Shown here in pieces: positions 52,046 to 60,687 of a stretch of DNA of 64,000 nt. The notes beneath the pieces are model-generated. The model saw only the letters and a list, made by a program, of their open reading frames with translations. It was not told the DNA's origin and did not search any database. Positions within the stretch are counted from its first letter, which is position 1, and the number at the start of each line of letters is the position of its first letter. The stretch is from Ruminococcus gauvreauii (GTDB taxonomy: Bacteria; Bacillota; Clostridia; Lachnospirales; Lachnospiraceae), in the NCBI RefSeq assembly GCF_025151995.1, contig NZ_CP102290.1:3224001-3288000 (forward strand). Direction: 5' to 3'. Made by a program: the position numbers and the translations under genes.

Positions 52046-52213
52046 TTAACGGTAGTTTTCTGCACATTTAGCACATTTGGAGTCGCGGCTGCATTTAAAT
52101 CGGGTCACAGAGTCGTCAAAGCGATCGCAGGTACTTTTGGTAAAAGTCACTGTATGAGTCACTTTACTGGCATCGGTTGGACATTTGTAATCATAAACTT
52201 TTGTGTAATCCAT
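52046..52213 (-). CDS. Small cysteine-rich protein (55 residues)
   Basis: A 55-residue frame on the reverse strand begins MDYTKVYDYKCPTD and contains Cys11, Cys29, Cys41, Cys47 and Cys50; the last three lie in KCSRDSKCAKC. The pattern suggests a small zinc-binding fold. The codon use looks natural, and AGGTT precedes the ATG as a weak ribosome binding site. It stands alone between cspA and the L,D-transpeptidase, with about 190 gene-free bases between its stop and the cspA promoter and about 250 before the L,D-transpeptidase start. I do not recognise the family and infer no function. Confidence 0.65.
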   Translation of the reverse strand: MDYTKVYDYKCPTDASKVTHTVTFTKSTCDRFDDSVTRFKCSRDSKCAKCAENYR

Positions 52214-52397
52214 AATGAACCTCATTTCTGTATTGATGATATAATTCTATTATAGTATGAGAAAATAAAAAATTCCAGTTATTCCAGGTATTTTATAAAA
52301 AATGCAACCAAATGAACGAGTCTGACCTCTAATAAGTGTAAGACATAGGGATATTTTTTACAGAAATATAAATTATTATAAAGAATTTGTATTCGTG

Positions 52398-52426
52398 CTT
52401 AAGTAATGAAGATTATATGTTATAAT
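52398..52426 (+). promoter_or_regulatory. Extended -10 promoter of the L,D-transpeptidase gene
   Basis: TATAAT at 52421-52426 is preceded by TGT, an extended -10. The -35 position (CTTAAG) is weak. It lies about 36 bases before the start codon. Confidence 0.6.
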
Positions 52427-52461
52427 AAAACCTGTTGAATTTTAGAGAAATTGGAGTAAAA

Positions 52462-54162
52462 ATGTCGATGAACGAAACAGAAGATAAAAACACATCACCC
52501 GACCTGGAATCCAGAATTGATTTGGCGATGGACAAGATCATTCAGGATACAATTGGCCATATTCCGGTGTCGGAACAGATAGATAACCCGGATACAAAAA
52601 AGAAGAATAAAAAAGAGCCAAAGGTGAAAGAACCAAAGAAAATGGAAGTAAAACCGGTATTAAAAGCGCCTCCGGTGTATGCTGACACTTTGGGACCGCC
52701 TGAGGAAGAGGTAGATATGCCTGAGAAGAAAAAAGGAATTGCCGGAAAGATCATTCTTGTTCTCTTTGTATTAGCGCTGCTGTCGGGAATCGGTGTTTAT
52801 GGGTATTATGCTCATAATTACAGCGACAAATTCTTTCCGGGAACGACGATCAATAATATTGACTGTGAAGGGCTGACTGCGGACCAGGCAGAAGCTCTTA
52901 TAAAGAAAAAAGTAGAAGATTACCGTATTGATCTGAAGTTCAGAGGGAATGAGATTAAGAACTTTGAGGGCCAGACCATAGCTTATTCCTATGCGCCGGA
53001 CGGAAGCGTTGAAAAGGCCCAAAAAGAACAGAATCCGCTGCTGTGGATTAAAGGCTATTTTGAACCGGCCCATTATGAGGTGGCAGAAAATATCACATAT
53101 GACGAAAATGCACTCAGGGAACAGGTGATGGCTCTGGATTGTATGCAGCCTGAAGCGATGCAGGCCCCGGCTGATGCATATATAGCATTTCAGAACGGAC
53201 ATTTTGAGATCGTTCCGGAAGTAGAGGGAACCACGATCGATACCGAGGCATTTTTTGATGCCGTGAAAAAGGCGGTATCCCAAAGTGTGGCAGAGCTTTC
53301 TGCGGAAGAACAGGGGGTCTATGCACAGCCTGCAGTCCGAAGCAGTGATGAGACACTCAACAGGCAGGTGGAAGAGCTTAACTCGCTTACGACAGCCAGC
53401 ATAATTTATCAGCTTCCGACGGGAGAAGAAGTGCTGAATGGAAATACGATCCGTGACTGGCTTTCTATCGATGAAAATGGTCACTATTATAAAGATGAGG
53501 CAGTTATGCAGCAGAAGATTGCGGAATATGTCGCAGATATGGCATCCCGGGTCGATACTGCCGGAAAGGACCGTCCGTTTACAACCACCAGTGGTCTTGA
53601 GATTACGGTAGGAGGGGGAGATTACGGCTGGAAGATTAATCAGTCTGAGGAAATTGCCGAGCTGACGAGAAATATAGCGAATAATGATCAGATTGCCAGA
53701 GAACCTGTTTATACAAGCCGTGAAGTTTCTACAGAAAACAACGGATTTGGCAATACTTATATCGAACTGAATCTGACAGATCAGGAACTGTATTATTATC
53801 AGGACGGTCAGATCGTTGTTCAGAGTTCGTTTGTTTCCGGGAAGATGACGAGAGACAGATACACACCACCGGGAATCTTTACCCTGACTTATAAACAGAA
53901 AGACAGGGTTCTCCGCGGAGACAAACTGCCGGATGGAAGCTATTCGTATGAGTCGCCTGTCAATTACTGGATGCCGTTCAATGGAGGAATCGGTCTCCAC
54001 GATGCGTCATGGAGAGGCTCGTTCGGAGGTACAATCTATAAGAACGGGGGATCACACGGCTGTATTAACCTTCCGTATTCCAAGGCACAGGCGATATACA
54101 ATATCATAACGAAAGATGTGCCGATCATATGTTTTTATACAGAACAGTATTCATTAAGATAG
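52462..54162 (+). CDS. L,D-transpeptidase (YkuD domain) with membrane anchor
   Basis: A 566-residue type II membrane protein that can form 3-3 crosslinks in peptidoglycan. The cytoplasmic N-terminus (1-92) is Lys/Pro-rich and disordered, one helix spans about 93-117, and two PG_binding_4-type domains follow (about 125-400; TTINNIDCEGLTADQAEALI, VEGTTIDTEAF). The C-terminal YkuD domain shows HGCINLP with Cys534, and a partner His513 in GLHDASW. ATG 52462 is chosen because GGAG lies eight bases upstream. The gene is monocistronic and ends at a strong terminator. Its high lysine content near the start is typical of this group in Lachnospiraceae. Confidence 0.94.
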   Translation: MSMNETEDKNTSPDLESRIDLAMDKIIQDTIGHIPVSEQIDNPDTKKKNKKEPKVKEPKKMEVKPVLKAPPVYADTLGPPEEEVDMPEKKKGIAGKIILVLFVLALLSGIGVYGYYAHNYSDKFFPGTTINNIDCEGLTADQAEALIKKKVEDYRIDLKFRGNEIKNFEGQTIAYSYAPDGSVEKAQKEQNPLLWIKGYFEPAHYEVAENITYDENALREQVMALDCMQPEAMQAPADAYIAFQNGHFEIVPEVEGTTIDTEAFFDAVKKAVSQSVAELSAEEQGVYAQPAVRSSDETLNRQVEELNSLTTASIIYQLPTGEEVLNGNTIRDWLSIDENGHYYKDEAVMQQKIAEYVADMASRVDTAGKDRPFTTTSGLEITVGGGDYGWKINQSEEIAELTRNIANNDQIAREPVYTSREVSTENNGFGNTYIELNLTDQELYYYQDGQIVVQSSFVSGKMTRDRYTPPGIFTLTYKQKDRVLRGDKLPDGSYSYESPVNYWMPFNGGIGLHDASWRGSFGGTIYKNGGSHGCINLPYSKAQAIYNIITKDVPIICFYTEQYSLR

Positions 54163-54177
54163 GCACAGAGTGTAAGG

Positions 54178-54206
54178 AACCGGTTCTCATAATGAGGACC
54201 GGTTTT
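54178..54206 (+). terminator. Terminator of the L,D-transpeptidase gene
   Basis: AACCGGT with TCTCAT pairs with the AGGACCGGT side, followed by TTTTT. The 160 bases that follow hold a TATAATA-type -10 near 54335 for the lipid operon. Confidence 0.85.
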
Positions 54207-54368
54207 TAATTGAGCGCAAAATTACGGATTGGGAAGATTCAGAAAATCTTGCAGGATATGGTTTAATACTAAAGAAATTATTAGGATTTCATTAAGAAAC
54301 TGGGATAAACCGTACAATTGATAAAAAGTTTGCTATAATAGTCCATAAACAGCTAAGGGGAAGTCATC

Positions 54369-55082
54369 ATGGAGAATATCAAGACAAAAAAATCAATACT
54401 GCCGTCATATGCCATTTTACCGCTGTTGTCCTGCGTGGCGGTGAATTTTACGGTTTATCTGGGAGTCAGCTGGCTGACAGAGGGACGAAAACACTATGAC
54501 CTGACACTTCCGGTGGACAGAGCCGTGCCGGTGGTGCCGGAATTTGCTGCGATTTACCTGGGATGTTACATATTTTGGATTGTGAATTACCTCCTGATCG
54601 CGAAACAGGGAAAAGAGCATTGCATGCGGTTTGTAACCGCAGATATGATGTCCAGAATCATATGCGGGCTTATCTATCTGGTGCTTCCGACGACGAATGT
54701 CAGACCGGTTTTGGCGGGGGACGGATTATGGGTAACGGTTCTTCAGATGATATACCAGGCGGATCAGCCGACCAGACTTTTCCCGTCGATCCACTGCCTG
54801 GTGAGCTGGTTTTGCTATATCGGGATACGCGGTCGATCGAACGTACACAGAGGCTACCGGATATTTTCCTGTCTGTTTGCGATTTTAGTCTGTGTCTCTA
54901 CGCAGATGACCAAACAGCACTATATCGTGGATGTATTCGGAGGGATTTTAGTGGCGGAGGGAACTTATTGGCTGGCAATCCATACGCAGCTTTACAGATA
55001 TCCGGAAAGGTTATTTGACGCGGCCAGTCAAAAGCTTTTGTACAGACAGAGAAGATCCTGGGGGAAGGAAGGTGAATCGTGA
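54369..55082 (+). CDS. PAP2 superfamily membrane phosphatase
   Basis: A 237-residue membrane protein with about six helices. The PAP2 signature is partly visible: PSIHCLVSWF near residue 140 (phosphatase motif 2) and TKQHYIVDVFGG near 180 (motif 3, with His and Asp). Motif 1 (KxxxxxxRP) is not obvious, though VRPVLAG near 111 may stand for it. Such proteins remove phosphate from lipid phosphates, or act as transferases. It heads a four-gene operon: the start of the next gene overlaps by four bases. A weak AAGGGGAA ribosome binding site lies before the ATG. Confidence 0.85.
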   Translation: MENIKTKKSILPSYAILPLLSCVAVNFTVYLGVSWLTEGRKHYDLTLPVDRAVPVVPEFAAIYLGCYIFWIVNYLLIAKQGKEHCMRFVTADMMSRIICGLIYLVLPTTNVRPVLAGDGLWVTVLQMIYQADQPTRLFPSIHCLVSWFCYIGIRGRSNVHRGYRIFSCLFAILVCVSTQMTKQHYIVDVFGGILVAEGTYWLAIHTQLYRYPERLFDAASQKLLYRQRRSWGKEGES

Positions 55083-56113
55083 CAAGCAGAAAGAAAAAGA
55101 TCGTAAACACTGTATTTCTCCTGCTTGTGTTTTTACTGACGGTTTACAGTGTATTCAGGGGTGAGGATCTGCATGAAGTGGTACGGGAGATCATGCGGGT
55201 GAATCCATGGTATCTGCTTCCGGGAGTGTTCGGTGTTGTGTTTTTTATCTGGGGTGAGTCCATTATTATTCATTACCTGTTTGGAACGCTGGATATTCAT
55301 GAGAAAAAATGGACCTGTTTTCTGTATTCATGTGTGGGATTCTTTTTCAGCGCCATAACGCCGTCTGCGAGCGGGGGACAACCCATGCAGATCTATTATA
55401 TGCGAAAGCATAAAATACCGGTTCCTGTTTCCACGCTGGTGCTGATGATTGTTACGATAACCTATAAACTGGTTCTGGTGGGCGTAGGGCTTTTTGTGGC
55501 ATTTTTTCAGCGGGGGTTTGTAAGCCGGTATCTGGAAGGAATTCTGCCGGTTTTTTATCTGGGAGTGTTTCTGAATGTGATCTGCTGTATTGCCATGTCG
55601 GTCCTGGCGTTTCATCCGGTCCTGGCAAAATTCATCGTGATGAAATGTCTGGGTATGCTGGAGCGTATTCACATTCTTAAACACAGGCCGGAGCGTGCTC
55701 AGAAAATGGAAGCATCCATGGATCAGTATAATGCGACGGCATCGTATCTGAGAAGCCATATGAGAGTGATTGTCAATGTACTGGCGATAACTTTTCTGCA
55801 GCGGTTTGCCTTGTTTTTTGTCACATGGTTTGTATACAAGGCACTGGGACTTCACGGAGCACACATTTATGATGTTGTGATGCTCCAAGCTGTGATATCG
55901 GTCTCGGTTGATATGCTGCCTTTGCCAGGCGGGATGGGGATCAGTGAAAACCTGTTTCTGATTATTTTCAAGACCATTTTTGCGGCAGGGCTGCTGCTTC
56001 CGGGAATGGTTTTGAGCAGGGGAATCGCATTTTATGTGCAGCTGCTGCTCAGCGCAGGTATGACTTTATTTGCCCATTTGACGATTGGGCGGGAGACTTT
56101 AGATAAAACGTGA
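55079..56113 (+). CDS. Flippase-like/LPG synthase transmembrane domain protein
   Basis: A 344-residue membrane protein with about eight helices, of the family that includes the membrane half of MprF and UPF0104 proteins. Family segments include FFFSAITPSASGGQPMQIYY near residue 87 and DMLPLPGGMGISENLFLIIF near 280. The MprF synthetase domain is absent. It begins at GTG 55079, four bases inside the PAP2 gene, with AAGGAAGGTGA upstream. The position beside PssA and Psd suggests a role in moving or modifying a membrane lipid; the reaction is unknown. Confidence 0.86.
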   Translation: MTSRKKKIVNTVFLLLVFLLTVYSVFRGEDLHEVVREIMRVNPWYLLPGVFGVVFFIWGESIIIHYLFGTLDIHEKKWTCFLYSCVGFFFSAITPSASGGQPMQIYYMRKHKIPVPVSTLVLMIVTITYKLVLVGVGLFVAFFQRGFVSRYLEGILPVFYLGVFLNVICCIAMSVLAFHPVLAKFIVMKCLGMLERIHILKHRPERAQKMEASMDQYNATASYLRSHMRVIVNVLAITFLQRFALFFVTWFVYKALGLHGAHIYDVVMLQAVISVSVDMLPLPGGMGISENLFLIIFKTIFAAGLLLPGMVLSRGIAFYVQLLLSAGMTLFAHLTIGRETLDKT

Positions 56114-56130
56114 TTGGGGAAAAGAGAAAA

Positions 56131-56808
56131 ATGATAGGATTTTATAATTATACAGTGGTTTTAACATACATAAGCCTCGCATCATCTGTATTTGGAATGA
56201 CGCAGGCCATTCATGGGCGGTTTAAGACGGCGATTCTCTGTCTGGCGATTTCCGGACTGTGTGACATGTTTGACGGGAAGATTGCCCGTACCAAGAAAGA
56301 CCGGACAGAAGATGAAAAGGCGTTTGGCATACAGATTGATTCACTGTGTGATGTCGTCTGCTTTGGCGCATTCCCGGCATTGATCTGTTATCTGCTGGGA
56401 GTTCGGGGACCGCTTGGTATTGCAGTTATCATACTGTACTGTGTGAATTCCGTGATCAGGCTTGCATATTTTAATGTCATGGAAATGAGGGATGCGCTGG
56501 TGACGGCTGATGGAGAAAAATTTTACCGGGGTCTGCCCATTACTTCTATGGCGGTAGTTCTTCCTCTGGTATTTATGATCCAGTTTTTTGTACCGGACTG
56601 GGTCTTCAGGATATGCCTGCATCTGGCGCTCCTCGGTGTCGGGGTGCTGTTTGTCGTGAACTTCAGGCTCAGGAAACCTAAGAACAGCACTCTGGCAATT
56701 CTGGTGTCGGTGGTAGGGATCGCGGTGCTGATCATGATTATTTTTACGAACTATCGGGTCAGGCTTCATGCGGGCTGGCCATGGCTGTGCAGGAAGTACC
56801 CTGCGTAG
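56131..56808 (+). CDS. pssA: CDP-diacylglycerol-serine O-phosphatidyltransferase
   Basis: A 225-residue membrane enzyme making phosphatidylserine from CDP-diacylglycerol and serine. The CDP-alcohol phosphatidyltransferase motif is complete: CDMFDGKIAR, then FGIQIDSLCD near residue 66, with the conserved Asp residues. Six or more hydrophobic helices follow. The start MIGFYNYTVVLTYISL is that of Gram-positive PssA. A GTG at 56110 overlaps the upstream gene, but ATG 56131 with a GGGGAAAAGAG site fits the family better. Phosphatidylserine decarboxylase follows at once, which supports serine over other alcohols. Confidence 0.92.
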   Translation: MIGFYNYTVVLTYISLASSVFGMTQAIHGRFKTAILCLAISGLCDMFDGKIARTKKDRTEDEKAFGIQIDSLCDVVCFGAFPALICYLLGVRGPLGIAVIILYCVNSVIRLAYFNVMEMRDALVTADGEKFYRGLPITSMAVVLPLVFMIQFFVPDWVFRICLHLALLGVGVLFVVNFRLRKPKNSTLAILVSVVGIAVLIMIIFTNYRVRLHAGWPWLCRKYPA

Positions 56809-56829
56809 CAGAGATGAGAGGTATTCTAT

Positions 56830-57702
56830 ATGAAATATATTGACAGAAACGGCAGGGTGAAGAGTGAAGAGACAACACAGGACAGGATGCTCAGCTGGCT
56901 CTATTCTCACCGTATTGGAAGAGAAATGCTGAAATTTCTGGTGCGTCCGGGATTATCAAAGGCAGGCGGATGGTTTCTTGAACGGCCGTGGTCTAAGGTT
57001 TTGATCGCACCCTTTGTCAGGAAAAATCAGATTGATATGACGTGTTACCAGGAACAGGAATACCGTTCTTACAATGATTTTTTTACCAGGAAAATAAAAC
57101 CGCAGTACCGTCCCTGGGAAGGAAGCGAAAAAACACTGGTATGTCCGTGTGACGGAAAGCTGAGTGTGTATCCGATCTCGCAAAAGGGAGGCACAGAGAG
57201 CAGCTTCTGCATTAAAAATACTTTTTATACGGTAAGTTCTCTTCTGCAGTCAGATAAACTGGCTGAACGGTATGAGGGAGGATGGGCCTGCGTATTTCGT
57301 CTGACGGTGGACGACTATCACCGTTACTGCTATATTGATGACGGAAAAAAGTCAAAGAATCATCGGATCCCGGGTGTCTTTCATACGGTTAACCCAGCAG
57401 CAGGCGATGTGCTGCCGATCTACAAGGAGAACACCAGAGAATATTCTCTTCTTAAAAGCCGGCATTTTAAAACGGTTGTCATGATGGAGGTAGGAGCTCT
57501 GATGGTGGGACGCATCACCAATTACCACGGGGCGTGCCCCGTGAAGCGGGGCCAGGAAAAAGGAAGGTTTGAGTTTGGGGGCTCTACGGTGGTTCTTCTG
57601 TTCCAGGATGGAGCGGTAAGCATTGATGATCGCTTGATACATAATACCGAAAAAGGTTATGAGACAATCGTAAAGATGGGCGAGAGGATAGGCGAAGCAT
57701 AA
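56830..57702 (+). CDS. psd: Phosphatidylserine decarboxylase
   Basis: A 290-residue pyruvoyl enzyme that converts phosphatidylserine to phosphatidylethanolamine. The self-cleavage site is in FEFGGSTVVLLF with Ser252, which becomes the pyruvoyl group of the alpha chain. Upstream are YHRYCYIDDGKK near residue 159 and MEVGALMVGRI near 219 of the beta chain. The N-terminus (RMLSWLYSHRIGREMLKFL) is the usual membrane-associated part. It is the last gene of the operon, 21 bases after pssA, with GAGAGG before the ATG. With PssA it gives a full route to phosphatidylethanolamine. Confidence 0.95.
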   Translation: MKYIDRNGRVKSEETTQDRMLSWLYSHRIGREMLKFLVRPGLSKAGGWFLERPWSKVLIAPFVRKNQIDMTCYQEQEYRSYNDFFTRKIKPQYRPWEGSEKTLVCPCDGKLSVYPISQKGGTESSFCIKNTFYTVSSLLQSDKLAERYEGGWACVFRLTVDDYHRYCYIDDGKKSKNHRIPGVFHTVNPAAGDVLPIYKENTREYSLLKSRHFKTVVMMEVGALMVGRITNYHGACPVKRGQEKGRFEFGGSTVVLLFQDGAVSIDDRLIHNTEKGYETIVKMGERIGEA

Positions 57703-57703
57703 G

Positions 57704-57730
57704 AAAAAATCCCGGTGAAGGGATTTTTTT
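57704..57730 (+). terminator. Terminator of the phosphatidylethanolamine operon
   Basis: AAAAAATCCC pairs with GGGATTTTTT around a GGTGAA loop, ending in a run of seven T. Converging transcription from the HAD gene could also use it. Confidence 0.9.
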
Positions 57731-57778
57731 CTTTATATCAGATGATACCGCGACATAGCCTTTCCTCCTCCTGTGCTG

Positions 57779-58405
57779 TCAAAAAAGGTTTGTTAAATCC
57801 AGTGGACTGTGGATGATATAATCCGGATTTTCAACTTCACCAAATCCATAGGAGGCAAATACGAATGGTATCTGAGGCCCCGCCTCTTTTACCGCTCTGT
57901 AATCCCCGGCCGTGTCGCCGACATAGGCGGGGGACTTTAAGTCATGCCTGCGGATAATCTCAAGGATATTGTCAGCTTTGGCGTTTCCAGTATCGCCCGG
58001 ACATAAATGGTCTTTGATATAGCAGCCGAAACCGGTGCATTCCAGAAAAGTCTCGATATAACCGGCTTCGCAGTTGCTGACAAGAAACAGCGGGTAGCGC
58101 CCGGACAGTATCTCAAAGACCTGTGACCAGGCTGGATACAGCGGCGCACCATATTTTCTGAGCAGTTCATGTTCGTGTTCGCAGCACAGGTCGATCAGTT
58201 CGAGCTGCCTGTCGGGTGTTTCGTCTGAAAATAAAATGCTGGCGATATCCGGCAGTGTTCTGCCAAACACAGATTTCAGAAGGCCGGGGGTGATCGTGAG
58301 ATTCAGAGATGTTTTTGCTGCCAGCACCTCCGTCCATGCCCTGGCGACTATTTCCGTGGAATCCCAGAGTGTTCCGTCTACATCGAATATTATACTGTCA
58401 GTCAT
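57779..58405 (-). CDS. HAD family hydrolase
   Basis: A 208-residue phosphatase of the phosphoglycolate phosphatase-like subfamily. Motif I is IIFDVDGTLWD near residue 5 (nucleophile and acid Asp). Motif II is FLVSNCE near 107, and motif III/IV combine AKADNILEIIRRHD and YVGDTAGDYRAVKEAG near 161. A small helical cap lies between motifs I and II. GGGAGG is upstream on the reverse strand. The substrate is unknown. It lies head-to-head with the mutY unit. Confidence 0.9.
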   Translation of the reverse strand: MTDSIIFDVDGTLWDSTEIVARAWTEVLAAKTSLNLTITPGLLKSVFGRTLPDIASILFSDETPDRQLELIDLCCEHEHELLRKYGAPLYPAWSQVFEILSGRYPLFLVSNCEAGYIETFLECTGFGCYIKDHLCPGDTGNAKADNILEIIRRHDLKSPAYVGDTAGDYRAVKEAGPQIPFVFASYGFGEVENPDYIIHSPLDLTNLF

Positions 58406-58515
58406 AAGTTTTATCCTCCCATTCTGGACTTTATTTTATAGAGAATCCCTGGAAAATGCAATCTTTATTTCTGCGGGCAGCGAGCCAGCCTTGACTTTCC
58501 TTTTTATAATGTCCA

Positions 58516-58524
58516 TGTTATAAT
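58516..58524 (+). promoter_or_regulatory. Extended -10 promoter of the mutY unit
   Basis: TGTTATAAT forms an extended -10. A TTGACT at 58491-58496 is 22 bases away, too far for a standard -35. An ATG at 58523 lies inside this element, so it cannot be a start codon of the transcript. Confidence 0.6.
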
Positions 58525-58567
58525 GAGAACGCAAAGTGTTTGGATCAAAAGAAGACGGAGAACAGTT

Positions 58568-59674
58568 GTGAAAGAATATGAAAACACTGAAAAACTGAGG
58601 TGCATTGTTGAGCCGCTGATCGGGTGGTATCAGGATCATAAACGGGTGCTTCCATGGAGGGAACAGAAAAATCCGTACTATATTTGGATATCGGAAATCA
58701 TGCTGCAGCAGACCAGAGTAGAGGCAGTTAAGCCGTATTTTCAGCGGTTTATCACGGCGCTTCCGACCGTGGAGGATGTTGCACGCTGTGATGAGTCAGA
58801 GCTGTTGAAATTGTGGGAAGGACTGGGATACTATAACCGGGTACGAAACATACAGAAAGCCGCACAGAAGGTCGTAGAGCTCTATGACGGGAAACTGCCT
58901 GCAGACTATGATGCATTGCTGGGACTTCCCGGGATCGGTGATTATACGGCGGGAGCGGTTGCATCGATTGCATATCAGATACCGGTTCCGGCCGTGGATG
59001 GCAACGTCCTTCGGGTGATATCAAGGCTGACCGAAAATGAAGAGGATATTCTGAAACAGAGAGTCAGAAAGCGGATCCGGTCGCAGCTTTCGGAGATTAT
59101 GCCGGCGGGGGCGCCCGGGGAGTTCAATCAGGCATTGATGGAACTGGGGGCGACAGTATGTGTGCCGAATGGGTCGGCAAAGTGTGGGGAATGCCCGCTT
59201 GCAGAGATGTGCGGTGCGAAGCTCCATGACCGACTGGATGAGATTCCGGTCAGGAAAAAGGCAAAGGAACGCCGTATCGAAGAAAAGACCGTTTTGATCA
59301 TCCAGGACGGAGAGAAAGTTGCGATACGCAGGCGCCCGTCCGAGGGACTTTTAGCGGGGCTGTATGAACTCGTGAATTTTGACGGACATCTGAGTGAGAA
59401 CGAAGTCCTGGAGAGAATGAAGGGATATCAGCTGACGACACTCCGTATCTTTCCGATAGAACAATCCAAACACATTTTTTCGCATGTGGAATGGAGGATG
59501 ATCGGATACGTTGTAAAAGTTGCCGCGTTGGAGGGCAGCCAACATCTTGACATGATGTTTGTAGATATCCGTCATGCTGAAGAAAAATATCCTGTACCCG
59601 CCGCATTCGGTGCCTACGCGGCTTATCTGAATATGCGCCTGGGACAGGAAAAATATACAGGAGGAGAACTATGA
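58568..59674 (+). CDS. mutY: A/G-specific adenine glycosylase
   Basis: MutY removes adenine mispaired with 8-oxoguanine. The 368-residue protein has the HhH-GPD core: MLQQTRVEAV near residue 43 (catalytic Glu), LPGIGDYTAGAV near 120 with VDGNVLRVISRL near 145 (catalytic Asp). The [4Fe-4S] site is CVPNGSAKCGECPLAEMC near 198, and the C-terminal NUDIX-like domain (residues 235-360) that recognises 8-oxoguanine includes GLLAGLYEL. I chose GTG 58568 because GGAG lies upstream and because the earlier ATG 58523 lies in the promoter. The glycosyltransferase start overlaps its stop by four bases. Confidence 0.93.
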   Translation: MKEYENTEKLRCIVEPLIGWYQDHKRVLPWREQKNPYYIWISEIMLQQTRVEAVKPYFQRFITALPTVEDVARCDESELLKLWEGLGYYNRVRNIQKAAQKVVELYDGKLPADYDALLGLPGIGDYTAGAVASIAYQIPVPAVDGNVLRVISRLTENEEDILKQRVRKRIRSQLSEIMPAGAPGEFNQALMELGATVCVPNGSAKCGECPLAEMCGAKLHDRLDEIPVRKKAKERRIEEKTVLIIQDGEKVAIRRRPSEGLLAGLYELVNFDGHLSENEVLERMKGYQLTTLRIFPIEQSKHIFSHVEWRMIGYVVKVAALEGSQHLDMMFVDIRHAEEKYPVPAAFGAYAAYLNMRLGQEKYTGGEL

Positions 59675-60687
59675 AACTGTTGACAGTGACAGTGCCCTGT
59701 TATAATTCACAGGAGTACATGAGCACCTGCATAGAATCGTTGCTGAAAGGAGGAGATGAGGTAGAGATCGTCATTGTGGACGACGGATCCACAGACGACA
59801 CACCGAAAATTGCAGATGAATATGCCAGAAAATATCCCTCGATCATAAAAGTGATCCATCAGGAAAATGGGGGTCACGGTGAGGCTGTCAATACAGGCCT
59901 TGCCAATGCAGGGGGGCTGTACTTTAAAGTGGTGGACAGTGACGACTGGGTGAGTGAATCTGCGTATAAGGCGATTCTGGAAATATTAAAGAAGTGTCTT
60001 GGCGGACCGGAAACACTGGATATGCTGATCAGCAATTACGTCTACGAAAAGGTCGGCGCCAGGCATAAGCGGGTGATGCGCTATCCGAACGCCCTGCCCC
60101 AGGGCAGGATCTTTGGCTGGGATGAGGTGAAGCCGCTGGGCAAGAGCCATTATCTGCTGATGCATTCGCTGATCTACCGTACGGAACTGCTGCGTGAATG
60201 TGGATTAAAGCTGCCGAAGCACACATTTTATGTGGACAATCTCGTCGCATTCATACCCTTCCCCTACGTGAAACACATGTATTATGCCGATGTGAATTTC
60301 TATCGTTACTATATTGGGAGAGTGGACCAGTCGGTGAATGAGTCAGTGATGATCAGAAGAGTAGATCAGCAGCTGATGGTCAACCGGATGATGATCGACT
60401 GCATGGCACAGCAGAAATCGCTGAACAAGCATGCGCGGAGTTATATGATGCATGCACTGTCCATCATTATGACGGTTTCGTCCGTCATTTTACTGCGGTC
60501 CGGAACGGATGAGAATCTGGCTAAGAAAAGTGAGCTGTGGAGATATTTGAAGGCCGCGGATGGCAAGACATATTTGAAACTGCGGTATGGACTGCTCGGG
60601 AGGACAATGAATCTTCCAGGCAAGGGAGGCCGTAAGTTTTCGATCACGGCTTATAAGATCGTGCAGCGTATCTACGGCTTCAACTAG
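59671..60687 (+). CDS. Glycosyltransferase family 2
   Basis: A 338-residue GT-A fold transferase. The nucleotide-sugar site shows TVPCYNSQEYMSTCIESLL near residue 6, IVIVDDGSTDDTPKIADEYA near 33 and the metal-binding VVDSDDWVS near 90. There is an Asp-rich acceptor region and a C-terminal helical part (ARSYMMHALSIIMTVSSVIL) that may associate with the membrane. It overlaps mutY by four bases, with AGGAGGAG before the ATG, so they are cotranscribed, an unusual pairing. It ends overlapping the converging PAP2 gene by eight bases. The sugar and acceptor are unknown. Confidence 0.92.
   Translation: MKLLTVTVPCYNSQEYMSTCIESLLKGGDEVEIVIVDDGSTDDTPKIADEYARKYPSIIKVIHQENGGHGEAVNTGLANAGGLYFKVVDSDDWVSESAYKAILEILKKCLGGPETLDMLISNYVYEKVGARHKRVMRYPNALPQGRIFGWDEVKPLGKSHYLLMHSLIYRTELLRECGLKLPKHTFYVDNLVAFIPFPYVKHMYYADVNFYRYYIGRVDQSVNESVMIRRVDQQLMVNRMMIDCMAQQKSLNKHARSYMMHALSIIMTVSSVILLRSGTDENLAKKSELWRYLKAADGKTYLKLRYGLLGRTMNLPGKGGRKFSITAYKIVQRIYGFN

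Noticed and set aside
52771..54000. 409-codon reverse frame inside the L,D-transpeptidase gene
   Set aside because: The forward frame has clear YkuD motifs; the reverse frame has Cys/His/Ile-rich composition typical of a shadow.
58523..58567. ATG 58523 as the mutY start
   Set aside because: It lies inside the extended -10 element and has no ribosome binding site; GTG 58568 has GGAG upstream and fits the family length.
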